Under the pieces are notes generated by a model. That model was not told the origin of the DNA, did not search any database, and saw nothing but the letters and a program-made list of their open reading frames with translations. Below, piece by piece: positions 12,301-23,900 of a stretch of 64,000 nucleotides of DNA. Both the position numbers and the translations under genes were made by a program. Location: NCBI GenBank assembly GCA_914767715.1, contig OU612068.1:16740001-16804000 (forward strand). Reading direction: 5' to 3'. How positions within the stretch are numbered: position 1 is the stretch's first letter; every line of letters begins with the position of its first letter. This DNA is from Membranipora membranacea (taxonomy: Eukaryota > Bryozoa > Gymnolaemata > Cheilostomatida > Membraniporidae).

Positions 12301-15300
12301 GAGATGAGAAAGATCGTCCAGAACAAGGATGATATGATCTGAAATAGGCATTGTTAACCTGGCTGTCAGAAATAAACAACCTCAATTATAAGGGAGATGG
12401 ACGAGGGAGGGCGTCTTTCAATCAAAAACAGGCAAAAATCAAAATCTGTACACTCAGTGAGTGGGCAAGGCCTTTTAGGGTCTCGCTCTCATATGGCTCA
12501 CTCAATGAAGGAGCTAAATACAGTCTGAGTGGGCAATTTGGGAACTAATTTGTCAAATTGAAAGACAATGTAAGCGATGCAATAGTTTGCTCATTCTGAT
12601 TGAAAGAATCCCCTGGCATGGGATTAGCATTGTCAGAGATAGTCAAACTTTAAACTTTCTGGTAAAAAATACCCAGTGAGGCTGTGAGATATATATGTCA
12701 GATCAGAAACATTATGATCCTTCACTTAAATAATCAGAATAGTGTTACTTACCGTCCTTTTTTTCCACCAAATGGTGTAAGAGAGCTGTTTTCAGATCAT
12801 ACTGATTACCAGGTGATCTCAAGCCAAACTTTTGCAGCATCATCAACAGTATGTCATACAATGTTTTGGTTTGACTAAAAAAAATTGTACCAGACAATGT
12901 AAATTAATGTCCCGAGGCATTTGTAAGGAGATCATTATTGTCTTTAAAGGGCAACCAGAGTTTCAAACAAGTTCTCATTGATTGATAGCAGATTGCACCT
13001 TATACATAGGAAAAAAGACCAAATCTAAATTGCATGATTATTCAGTGAGAATTCTTCTTAAACATTTCATCCATCAGGTGCTAAAATGCTGCTCAAACTC
13101 AACTAATATGGAACCTCACAGAGCAGTTTCCTGATCATGTTATATTTAGCCTGTGCTCTATCAATATTACAGAAATGTCTTTGAACCTCCCCTAAACTGA
13201 AGTATAACTCAGCTAAGAGTCAGCAACTACTTTGAGTTTTGAATGGCGTCAAAAAGCTGAGGCGCCATAGCACATTATTTACTGCCCATTTATGCATCGC
13301 TGCAAAACCTCACTCTGCTCATGTGCGAACTGTTGAGGCATACGTTCGTCTCTGCAGCATAGGGCTTGAACTAATTCACCTAGTCTGAGTACCCAAATTG
13401 GCAAAACAATGGAAACCCATTATTTGGAAATATTTAAGCGGAACACTGGTTTTGATATTTCATAACCTTGAACACTGGGAGTTGCCTTTCTTGATGGAAG
13501 GCAGCGCCACCATCTCTGTACTGCAGAGATAGACTATGTCACAAGGCTATCATGCAGGTAGAGTGGCAAAATCCTGGTTGCCCTGTAAATGATTTTTTTG
13601 TAGTAGGGCAATTCTTATGATGTACCACATATAGTACATAAACATGTACAGAAGGTGATGACTACTAAAGCGAGTCATTGTGTGGATATATATGTACCTG
13701 CAATCTACATAGATCAATGAGCAACTCCCTTCATTCATAAAGCGGAATGCCAGATGCTTCACAAGGTAGCTTTTACCGATTCCACTCATACCACAAACGT
13801 TTACCACTAAAATGAAGTAAACATTTCTAGCACCACTTTTGAATTTTGATTATCATCTTCGAAAAAGATTTGAGACAATCTCCTGTAATTCATTATGATG
13901 ACTGCAGTAAAGAACATGTGTGTTGATGTTGGGAAATATGGCACCAAAAGTAAAATATCTTCATCACACTTGTGCACTTCTTGCATGTGCCATCTCCCTG
14001 TAACCACTAAGATACCAACAACAGTCAACCTCCAACAGGATCCTTTGCCAGCATGTAGCACGTTAGATTTATACGAAAACACTTGGAAACCATGTAATAA
14101 ATGTTAACTTTGGACAGGCATATATCTACATAACAGCTGCGCGATATTTCCTAAACGAAACCCTATATTTATCGAGCAATAAGCAATCAATAGCTTCAAG
14201 TGATTTCGAAGGAATCAGGTTTTTGGTATCATTCTGGAGTTCCAGTCTAATTTAGAAAACTGCTATAAGGTTCACTAACAACAAGCAACAAAACATTTTC
14301 ACTCAAAGTTGAGATGTGAAGGTACTAAAAAGGTACTATTTTAATGATAGTATATACAAAATAGTACATTTTAAGTACCTTCCAATCGCAACTTTAATTG
14401 AAAATGTGTTGAAACTGGGCCACTTGCTGTTATTAAACCTTATAGCAGTTTTCTAAATTAGACTGAGAACTCTAGAATGATACCAAATCTCAGACTCCTT
14501 CACAATCAATAGCTTCAATACACTCTCCAGAAGAGAGACTAACCGTGAGTGTGTCTGTCATGTTTAAAGTCCAATGAGTTTATTAGTGATTGCATTTCCC
14601 TTTCTCTTCCAATAAGTCTGCTTCCAGGAGCTAAGCTGAGGTACGTCAGCGCATCAGTGATGTAATCTGACAGCCTTTGTAACTTGTCTATTAACTGTAA
14701 CAAAATGGAGGAATTATGACATTAACCAACCCGTAACAAGCTTTCAAAAAATAGGTGTGCAATAAGAGAATCATTGAGTCAATTGTCAGAAAACCTTAGT
14801 TTAAGCGCTCAAACTGTGGTGGGATAGCTGGTTGATAACGAAATGCCACTACCAGCTATCCCCCCACAGTTTGAACGCTCAATCTAAGAAAACCTCAAAT
14901 TAATTTAAACCTCATAACTAACATATAAATCTGAAGGGCGGGTGATACAATATTTAGCCCCTCGCTTTCACAACAAACAAAAGCTAAGCATCAGAAAGAA
15001 TATAGAATATAATATATAAATATAATACAATATAAAAAATTTCATGGTGGCAATAAATCTAAACATATGTTAGGTAAGTTGTGTGTTGAGTGCACTTTAC
15101 CATCTTAGTGGTCAAAAAAACGAACTCACCTGATAGACATCGCTAACAGCTTCTCGGACTGTCTCGTTTAGTATGGGGATTATTTTTGCCATGTCGTTGT
15201 TAAATTCTCCTAAGAGTATAGATAGAAGCTCCAAAAAAGTGTCAGCAGAAATCAGCTCAGCGCTGAGGTGGGGCAGCTTGTCCTGGCATGCTATTTTCAA

Positions 15301-16113
15301 AATGTTAAGTGAGTCACCATCAAGCTCTACAGAAGAAAAACAAACATGTGTTGGCAATTGACCAATCACAAAGCCGTTGGTTGGAACAAGAACAGTAGTC
15401 TGATTTGAGGAATATTGAAAAGGTAAAATAAGCTGAGGAATTTCCCTAATTTATGGGTATAACTCATAACAATTAGTCATTATCAAAAGGAGCTCAATCA
15501 TATGCATGCTCCTTTTTGCTATCAAAGGGCAACCAGGGTTTCACACAACCTCTGCATAGGGAAAAAGACAAAATCTAATTTGGATGATTATTCAGCCAGA
15601 ATTCTTGTGAAACATTCCATCCATCGGGTGCTCGAACGCAGCTAAAAGAGAATACCACAGAGCAGTTTCCTGTTCCTGTTATTATTTAGCCTGTGCTCTA
15701 TCATTATTACAGCAATGTCTTGGAACTTCCCCTAAACTGAAGTGTTACCCAGCTCAGAGTCAGCAACTACATTGAGTTTTGCACCGCGACATGCACAAAA
15801 GCTGATGATGCATAGCACATTCTTTACTGCCCATTTATGCATTGCTGCAAAACTTTGGTTGCCCTTTAAACTGTGCCCTCATATGTGTGGTAACCATAGA
15901 GTTATCCCCCCTCTATGGTGGTAACTGCCAAACTAAGTATAATTGCCCAATGACAAAATAGTCGTTTCCTCCCCCAATAAAAAATGTGATGGAAAAAGCC
16001 TTTTTATCAGAAGTTTTTCTTCAAGTTTCCTATTTTGACCTACCAGCATTCAAACCAATCATGATTTCCGCGCTCATTCCTCGAGAAATCACCATTTCTT
16101 CATCAACATCCAT
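6337..16113 (-). CDS. STAND NTPase paralog B (NB-ARC-like with TPR-like C-terminal region), complete
   Basis: Fourteen exons: 16113-16044, 15326-15130, 14694-14544, 13806-13698, 12874-12753, 12338-12217, 11957-11730, 11495-11223, 10908-10681, 9150-8369, 8202-7996, 7777-7578, 7273-7062, 6606-6337, giving 1056 residues with all phases consistent. Layout: N-terminal helical domain (about 24-89), LIGREREM motif (about 120), Walker A GMSGIGKS (about 145), Walker B IILVLDDLS (about 220), sensor LVITTQS (about 260), CHGHPYSL (about 345), winged-helix segment, YHPLIWKFL (about 475), large helical domain (501-760), TPR-like helices (761-967). The tail has a serine/aspartate run (SSSDDD) and ends SSSKRKRIQ. 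Head-to-tail with A (1465 bp apart) and C. Its introns hold two copies of the TTAA-flanked MITE, a 1.18-kb fold-back repeat and several hairpin elements. Function is inferred: an NLR/Apaf-1-like signalling ATPase. Confidence 0.9.
9479..10658. mobile_element. 1.18-kb fold-back (palindromic) element
   Basis: Two arms of about 550 bases (9479 to about 10027 and about 10109 to 10658) are inverted copies of each other around an ~80-base loop. The outer ends are TTAAGGTAATGTC and its complement. Similar open frames in both arms are mirror images of the same repeat and not genes. It sits in intron 9 of paralog B, with its right end 22 bases from the exon 9 splice donor. Confidence 0.9.
12408..12568. 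mobile_element. Small TIR element family 2, copy 2
   Basis: Ends GTCTTTCAATCAAA and AAATTGAAAGAC; contains TTTAGGGTCTCGCTCTCA and GAGTGGGCAATTTGGGA. It is in intron 5 of paralog B. Confidence 0.7.
12944..13310 (+). mobile_element. TTAA-flanked MITE, copy 1 (3' end lost)
   Basis: Starts TTAAAGGGCAACCAG. The body matches the other copies (CTTGGAACCTCCCCTAAACTG-like, TTTATGCATCGCTGC), but it stops at AAACCT without the terminal TTGCCCTTTAA. It is in intron 4 of paralog B. Confidence 0.8.
14206..14503. mobile_element. Fold-back MITE family 4, copy 1
   Basis: Inverted arms share TCTAATTTAGAAAACTGCTA and TTTGGTATCATTCT, joined through a loop with AAGGTACTATTTT repeats. It is in intron 3 of paralog B. 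Confidence 0.85.
14795..14888. repeat. Hairpin with ~38-bp arms
   Basis: Arms built on GCTCAAACTGTGG and GGGATAGCTGGT around an 18-base loop. It is in intron 2 of paralog B. Confidence 0.85.
15522..15869 (+). mobile_element. TTAA-flanked MITE, copy 2
   Basis: Starts CAAAGGGCAACCAGGGTTTC and ends TTTGGTTGCCCTTTAA, with an internal deletion near the 5' end. It is in intron 1 of paralog B. Confidence 0.85.
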
Positions 16114-17973
16114 CGTGGCTTAAAACTTCGATCATGAGCCCTGTAATGATATAACTTCTCACTTTAGGAAAAGGGTTTAATATTAGGTAGTAGTAGGTAG
16201 GTCCTGTGCGTATAACAGGTTCGGCTTGTAGGTATGCAAGATGGGATGTTGAATACAATTGCAAACCTGACAGACCCAGAATTTTAAAGTTCCACGATCG
16301 CTGATATGTTTGCCTGCATTTGAAGTTGCCCCCCCCCCCCCCGATCCGATAAGCTGGGTATTAATTATAGAGAGGGAGTCAACTGGAACAAAGTTAATCC
16401 AACTGCAAATCAGAGATGGGGACAGATGGCAGTAAGAGAGATTAAAAAGGAGTATTTGGCCCTCCAACCTAACATTTCCCACTCTAATATAGTATTATCA
16501 CGACAACAACATACTGATATGCCGGGCCAGTGGCAAAGGGCGGCAATTTAGAGCGACACAGTTGGTTGTGACATCACAATGGGATTGGGATTTTATCACA
16601 ACCATAAGTCAACAGACATATCACATTCTCACAGGGTGGAAGTAGCCTTGTCACTCTGCCCAATGATGTTTTTCGTATCAATCGGTCGAAGTGACAAGGG
16701 TAGAGTGGAGGCAGTGTGCTGCAATAGGAACTATGAAATATGGGTACTAGCAATCAGGGATATTGTAGCATTATTTGGGATGACATGTCACAATTTATTA
16801 TAGCATTATCACAGCAGCATATACTGATGTGCCGGCGAATGGCAAATGGCAGCAATTTAGAGCCATTGGACAACGCCAGTTTTGCTGTCAGATCAATGTA
16901 GTTCAACTGTCTGATATCAATGCCACTAAACTAATAGTCATACTGGCTTCATTTTCAATGGTGAGTTTGAATCTATGATCAGGTTTTGGCAAGCTGATTG
17001 AACCTTTGTGGGTTTTAAGAGCACACCTTGACCATGATTTCTATCTTAACCCTATATCCGCCACAGCATTGATGGATCAGAACCGGGCAGTAAATACGAC
17101 CTTGTAAAGGAAGGAAGGGAGGGTAGGCAATATATTAAGCAAGCCTTTGATACTGTTATTATGTTTTCTATGTGCTTCTGGATGTGTTCATTGAAGCTCA
17201 AAAGACCAATATAATAATACCCTGCAAGAGGGTCCTCAGACCATGCGGGGTGGGAGAGTTTGGGAGCTCTCATTTGTATGGGCATTTAAGTTAAGTTACT
17301 CCTGGAGGGTAAAACTGTGATAGCAGACTAATCTGTATGAAGGTGGTAGTTTACTAGGATACTATTTGTATGGTTTAAAATATTATTGTTTTTTCAGACG
17401 TTTTTGTAGATTTGTCCCGGAAACCGCTAACACTGTTAAAACAAACAAAACTCATCATCGTCAAACCCCAGATTGAGACAAAACGCTTTGTACAGAAAAA
17501 TTTATGTGATGTATCTATTGCTAAAACCAACTTATAAATTGTTATTATATTATTGTATTATTATATATTTATCATGAAAAAAATGAAAAAATCTTGTTTG
17601 TTGGCCAATTAGGGCGATCCTGTATGTGAATTTGAAAAAATCATGAAAAATATCAGTCTAGACTCTAAAAAATCAAAATGGCATTGAACAGCATGGCACA
17701 GACTAAAACAGTGGAGTATGCATCTTATCTTGCAAATAAAGAAAAAGTGGTTCCGTCACAAAAGTTAGAGAGGTGAAGACTAAAAATAATATCAATTGAC
17801 TCCCATTAATTAATTTTGCTTGAATGTTTTCTCCACAGTTTGTCAGTAGCTTCATCATGCCCTGTTCTTATTTATCGTCTCCTATTCAGTCCATCATGAC
17901 TCAATTATGACTCATAACTCCATCATAACTCAATTATTAGCACATACCTCTAGTCCGGTTAGTATGTGTATGC
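16114..17973. other. Spacer between paralogs B and C
   Basis: No coding signal found. It holds a 14-C run (16329-16342) and two diverged direct copies of a roughly 70-bp sequence (16489-16556 and 16799-16864). The promoter of B must lie just above 16113, but I see no clear core element. Confidence 0.6.
16329..16342. repeat. Poly-C run
   Basis: Fourteen C in the B-C spacer. Similar runs occur at 27283-27296, 41616-41629 and, as G19, 62575-62593. Confidence 0.9.
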
Positions 17974-20900
17974 CTAATTTCTAACCCTCTTACTGCTGGT
18001 AGCTTCTTCTGATAATGGCAGCGGTTCTGTGACAGCAGCGGCAGCTTCCTGTGTGATGTCATCATCAGATGATTCTCTCTCAGAACTACTACAGCTATCC
18101 AGTTCAGATCCAGACATGTGTATATCATCCTCTCCTTCTCTCTGAGCCTGCTGCTGTACTATCTGATCCATATAATAAAATTGGAAAGGATCACAAATTG
18201 CTTCTGAAGGACATCTTGCAAAAAGGGTGGTTATTCATTCGCTGAGGCACCTGCTAAGAGTGTGAATTGCCATTGCCATTTAGAATTAACCATTTCAGCA
18301 AAACTGATGACTTGGTGTGGACACATTTTGAACTTGGATCTAGTTTAATCCAATTTGCATGCATTTGAGGTTACTTCCGGAGTCAAATCGGAGCTATCTG
18401 AAATGCAGGCTAATTAAACTTATAATTAATCTACTCTAGAGAATGAACTTTAATTGGCAATTAATAACTACAACACCCCACCCCACCCAGCAAACGGTGA
18501 ACATTATGACAACGTTTTGCATAGAAATATATTTAATATTACATTCTGCTAACGTTCGGCTAACATTGTGTAAAAATGATAGGCTTTGGTTATTGTCTAA
18601 TAGGTTACGGAATGGTAATCACAATGTTCAGATTCTGTTATAGCAAAATCTTCAGAGCTGAGTATTTGTCAAATGTTATTTTTAATGTGATGACAACTTC
18701 ATTATGTAATGACAAGAAAACAGCTCATAATTAACACTTAAATGTTGTTATGATAACGCTATAAAATAGCATTTGATTGTAACAATGTTATAGCATCGCA
18801 GTTCTTCCATCATGACAACATTGTTTTATGATCATCTTATGAGGATTATTTTATAACGCTGTGACAACCACATTATAACCAATGATCTCGCTAAAATCAA
18901 AAGGTATCATAGTAATGTTTTTTCATAACACTGTCACAACATTCAGTGTATTCTCTTATCATAATGCTTACACATCTTCATCACCATAATGATACGAGAG
19001 TGTTGTATTGCCCTCTCAATTAAAAGCGTGACTGTAATGCTTTGTTATCCAAAAGGTCTGAAAATAATTTATTCTAAGGTTTGAGATGACACAAAAGGTT
19101 TGAAAAGAGCCAGTTCCCAATGCCCCATAGATGACAATCGATGCCTAACTGGTGAAAGCCATTCACATGATCCCAAACACTAACAATTATTCACTAACAG
19201 TAACAGTGCTCAGTTCATTGTTAATTACTGAAAATGTTACATAATGTTTTCTTGAGAAGCAGGGTTTGAATGAACATTACTACACACATCTCAAGATAAA
19301 CTGGGTCAGAAGCTTGTTTGCCAGCCAAAGAAGAAGTAAAGCTTAGATAATTCGCCATGATCAATCTCAGCTTAGGGGAATCTCTATTTGTATCAGTATC
19401 ATAGATCTGATTCATGCAGATAAATTTTCAGATGGAGCAATGCTGTCGCAATTACCCATTAGCAGTGTTTTACTCATTAGAAATGTTGATGCTGACATTT
19501 TTTGTAAACCACAGCCCTACATTTCACTACATGAAAATCTTGATTATTAACCGCACTCATTCTAAGTATAGACTTGTTTGTCATCATTTTATGCACAACT
19601 TTCTTGTCAAGACTTGCACAGCCAACCAGCTAATCGACGAGCCTCCATTTTGTATCAACTTATATTTCTGTTTTACGCTGCGCTCCAATTTATCCTTACG
19701 ATGTAGCCTGCAGCATTATTACAGACACAGTGTCACCGCACAAGTTGTAAGTTTTGCATTATTTTATACCATACACTTGCTTTGATGTTTGATTATTATG
19801 AAATAATTCTTATGTCATATTGTAATATGCTACCGGTATCTCAAGTTGTCAAATTTTATGTCAATTACGGACTGAGTATCTGTGCTTCCTGCTTCTTATA
19901 GACTTATTTCACTTCCTTAGGTAGAGATTATTATTACTTCTATACCAATTATCCTAACTAGGAAGAGTTGCGCAACATATGTAAGAGGGCGATAATTTTG
20001 TAAGTTTATTGTGTATTTACATGTAGCATAAGCACATTATGTTCATCTGTTCATTGTCCCATCGCATTGTTATTTTATGGTCATGTCACAGTGTTTCATT
20101 ATGTAACGGCCGGAATTTATCGGCTACTAAATTTTTATCGATTAATGACATTGATAATTACTAAAAATATCCTGCTTGTATTTTAAACAATTTTCCAAGG
20201 AATGTTCTTTCCAATGCATAAATGAATTGTTTTTAATTCACAGGGTACAACAACCAATAAAGTGTTCGTTGCCGACCCCTTCGATGTGTATGCTATCTAG
20301 CCTAGCGTCTCTATACTACTACTAGTACACTATTAATTCCGAACGGATTAATTTCACCGCGGCAAAGGATTGAAACAGTCAGTACTCCCAAGAAAATGGT
20401 AAGTTGCCCCCTATTATGTCAATAATCATTAATGTGATATGCGTGCCATTTTTTATGCGTAGTTTTTTTTATCTTCCTGTTGTTTTGAATTGTGAAGAGA
20501 TTGACCCTTGTTGCAAGTTGAGGGCGTTTTGTTTGATTGTAAAGTGCATGATCGTATTAAGCGTACTTTCATTGTATTGGCACCTCTGTGTCAGTAACTG
20601 GATATAGCTAAAAATCTGGTAGCTTCTACTTGATTGATTGACATGCTAGTAATACCCTTTATAAACTCAAGCAAGCTACTTGACTTCAGTTTTACAATGC
20701 TCGGCTGTAGGAAGTTGAAGGAAGTAAGACTGTGTGTGTGTGTAGGAGATGCAAAAATTCATTGTCAAATTGATATTCTATTGTATTGTAGGGGCACTGA
20801 TACAGCAGTGTTATACCAAGAAGGAAATAGATGTGAAAATAGCCGACGTACTGAGAGCTGCCCCTCACTAAAAGGGTGGCAAAAAATAAAAGGTAACTTT

Positions 20901-23900
20901 TTTGAAGGACTTGATATATGATAAGAGTTCCCTCAATTGAATTTTTATTATCCTAAACATGTTTTGCATGCAAATATTCTGGCAAGCACAATTAATTTCA
21001 AAGGATTGACTTCTGAATTACCAATTATTTTTTGATATTTTGCATTTGAGATTTAAATTCAACTTGGAGTTGTAGTAGTGACACTGACAAAGGGCAGACA
21101 GCTCAGTATTCACATAATAAACCTTTTCTCACATTGTCCCTAACCACTTAGAAATATTTGCTGAAATTGTTTTGTAATTATTTGCGGTATTCATAAAAAC
21201 CATCGCTATAATCCATCAAATATGATATAGCTACGAATTTGAAGTGTAATTTATTGTAATATATATCTAACATATCCTTTTTTCTATTTTCTGTTACAGC
21301 TTCTGTCTAACAGGGCACAAAGGAATCCCGAGATGATTGGATGACTCTGATGGATAGATGCTATATTCTTCCCATTTTCCAATACTAAACTTTCTTATCT
21401 TCTTCCCTTATTTTCATAAGTTTTTGCATCATTTCAATTGAATGCCCCATGCATCATCAGTTATTACAACATATTTTGTTCTTATTTTTGTGGATTTCTT
21501 ATATTTTGTGGATATTAATAAAATGCAGAATTATTACATGATGATTTGTAATTTTATCTTTCAAGATTTCATGATCTTATAAAGTTGCACACTACTTGTC
21601 TTTGATGCAGAGTTTGATAAGTTATAATTTTGATTAAATTATTGACAATTAAAAAATATGCATGTAATAATATGGCAATGTTGCCAAAATGTTACCATGC
21701 CATATAAATAGGCTTCCTCATGAAGACGATGCTGCACCATCATTCTTTAATGTTATTTCATAACATTTTTATAACATGGAAATCTGCTGTCACCTAGAGT
21801 TATTGTAACGTTATAAAATAATGCTCTCACGATGTCGGGTAACCACATTTGAAAGCTGTTAATCAGTAATATTTAAAATAACATGACCATAACGTTAAAA
21901 CGTGTCCACAGTTTTCGCAACTATAACATCACGCAAAAACGCTCTGACGAGGAATCTTGAAGGTTATAGCAACGTTATCATACTGTTATAGAAATGTTTG
22001 CCGTTTGCTGGGCACCACACCTCACCACGCCACCACCCCACCACACCCCACCACACACCATACTGACTATACTATAATACACTACACCCCACTCCACCAC
22101 ACCCCACCCCACCACACCACAACACACCATACTGACTATACTATAATACACTACACCCCACTCCACCACACCCCACCACATCACACCACACCCAACCACA
22201 CCACACCACACACCATACTGACTATACTATAATACACTACACCCCACTCCACTCCACCACACCCCACCACACCACACCACACCACACCACACCACACCAC
22301 ACCACACCACACCACACCACACCACACCATACTGACTATACTATAATACACTACATCACACTATTCTATATGTGAACTCACCAGTAAATTCATCATGGCT
22401 TTATCCTGCAGTTCCTTCATGATACCCACAAAGTTCATCATTTTAGGGAATATAGTTATAAGTCTGGTGAGAGTCTGATCATTAGCAGTGAACTGACAAC
22501 TTCTGTAGTTGTGAAATATCAGGTTATATGCTCGATTACAGAACCGGAACGCATTCTGTGAATATTTCTTCTTTGAGATTTTTGACACATTATCTGTGGG
22601 AGCAAAATAAGTTGGATGATATAGTAGCAGACATTCACAAAGACTCACAGAGTACCTCCAAAGATCGGTTCTATTCCATAAAATCAGCTTGTATTCATGT
22701 ATTAGATTTTACTTCAATAACAAGCTAAAGAAATCAACAAAAGAACATTCAAATGTCAGAAGATTGTTGAAAGAGAAATGGCACTAGATCTTGGCTTACA
22801 CATATTGGCAAAAGCCTCATATAGTTAACATGTCAAACATGTTTGATATGAATGAGAATAGCTCTTGGCTTGTGGTTGAAGGAGGGTTAGAGTGATTGTG
22901 ACAGAATCAGGTTTGTGGTATCCTCCTAGAGCTTACAGTCCAATTTAGAATGCCGATCTTACTTTTCAAATGGCCTGAGGCCCAGTTTCAACTGATATAA
23001 CTCAAAGTTAATGGTACAGTATTCTAAGTTAGACTGAGAACCCTAGAATTATACCTTATTCTGTCGCAATAACTTTAATAAATACATACACACCTCCAAG
23101 TCTGCCGTAGAATTCAGCCAGATAGGAGTTGCACACTCCATGATCTTCATATGCCCGGTAGAGCATTCTCTTTGATGTCGTCCCTAAAGCCAGAGTCTCT
23201 TGTATAGATATTACCTTCCGACCAACGTCAGCAGCTTCTTTCAGTTTCTGGATGGCATCGTCCAACTTATGATCTATGTCCGCTCTATGAATATAATGAA
23301 ATTTGATATTATTTTATTATATCATTTTATAGGATTAAACATGACGAATAAAGCTAGCTGTATTGTTGGGCAGAATGGCAATCAAGTAGTGACTAACACC
23401 TGAGAGAAAAACCTCTTTTCTCTAATTACACATGTTAGGAGCAATACTTTTCACAAGAAAACTATATATGAGCTGTACACCTAACACTAATATGGCTATT
23501 TCATGAGTAAATTTGGAGAAAAGGAACAGCCTGCTGGGACAGTATAGGTAATATGTGTTGCATTCTTGTCTTCTTGATAAGCTGGAATACTGATGTGTGT
23601 TTGGTTAGTTGATGATACGTTCGTAAGATCCGATAACAATGTGTTTGATGGACAAAAAAATACCTTGAAACAGTACAATCTGCGAAAATTAAAAAATCAA
23701 TAGTCAATGAGTACCAAAGTTTTGGGATTAACTCACAAGAAAACTCCCCAGCTTCTGAGCAGTATGGCATATGCCAGCATGTTGTGACCACCTTTCTCGC
23801 TCCTCTCCATATTCCTCTCAGTAATCACCTCTAATGCTTTCTTACGATAAAATCCACTCTCCGTGAACAGATCTCTGGTCTTTCCAAACACAGACTTTCT

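Noticed and set aside
19414-19785. 123-codon open frame inside the TIR element
   Set aside because: Composition is low in typical coding bias and I see no transposase motif; kept only as part of the element.
21957-22232. His/Pro/Thr-rich and Val/Gly-rich open frames
   Set aside because: Products of the CACC array in either direction; no coding evidence.
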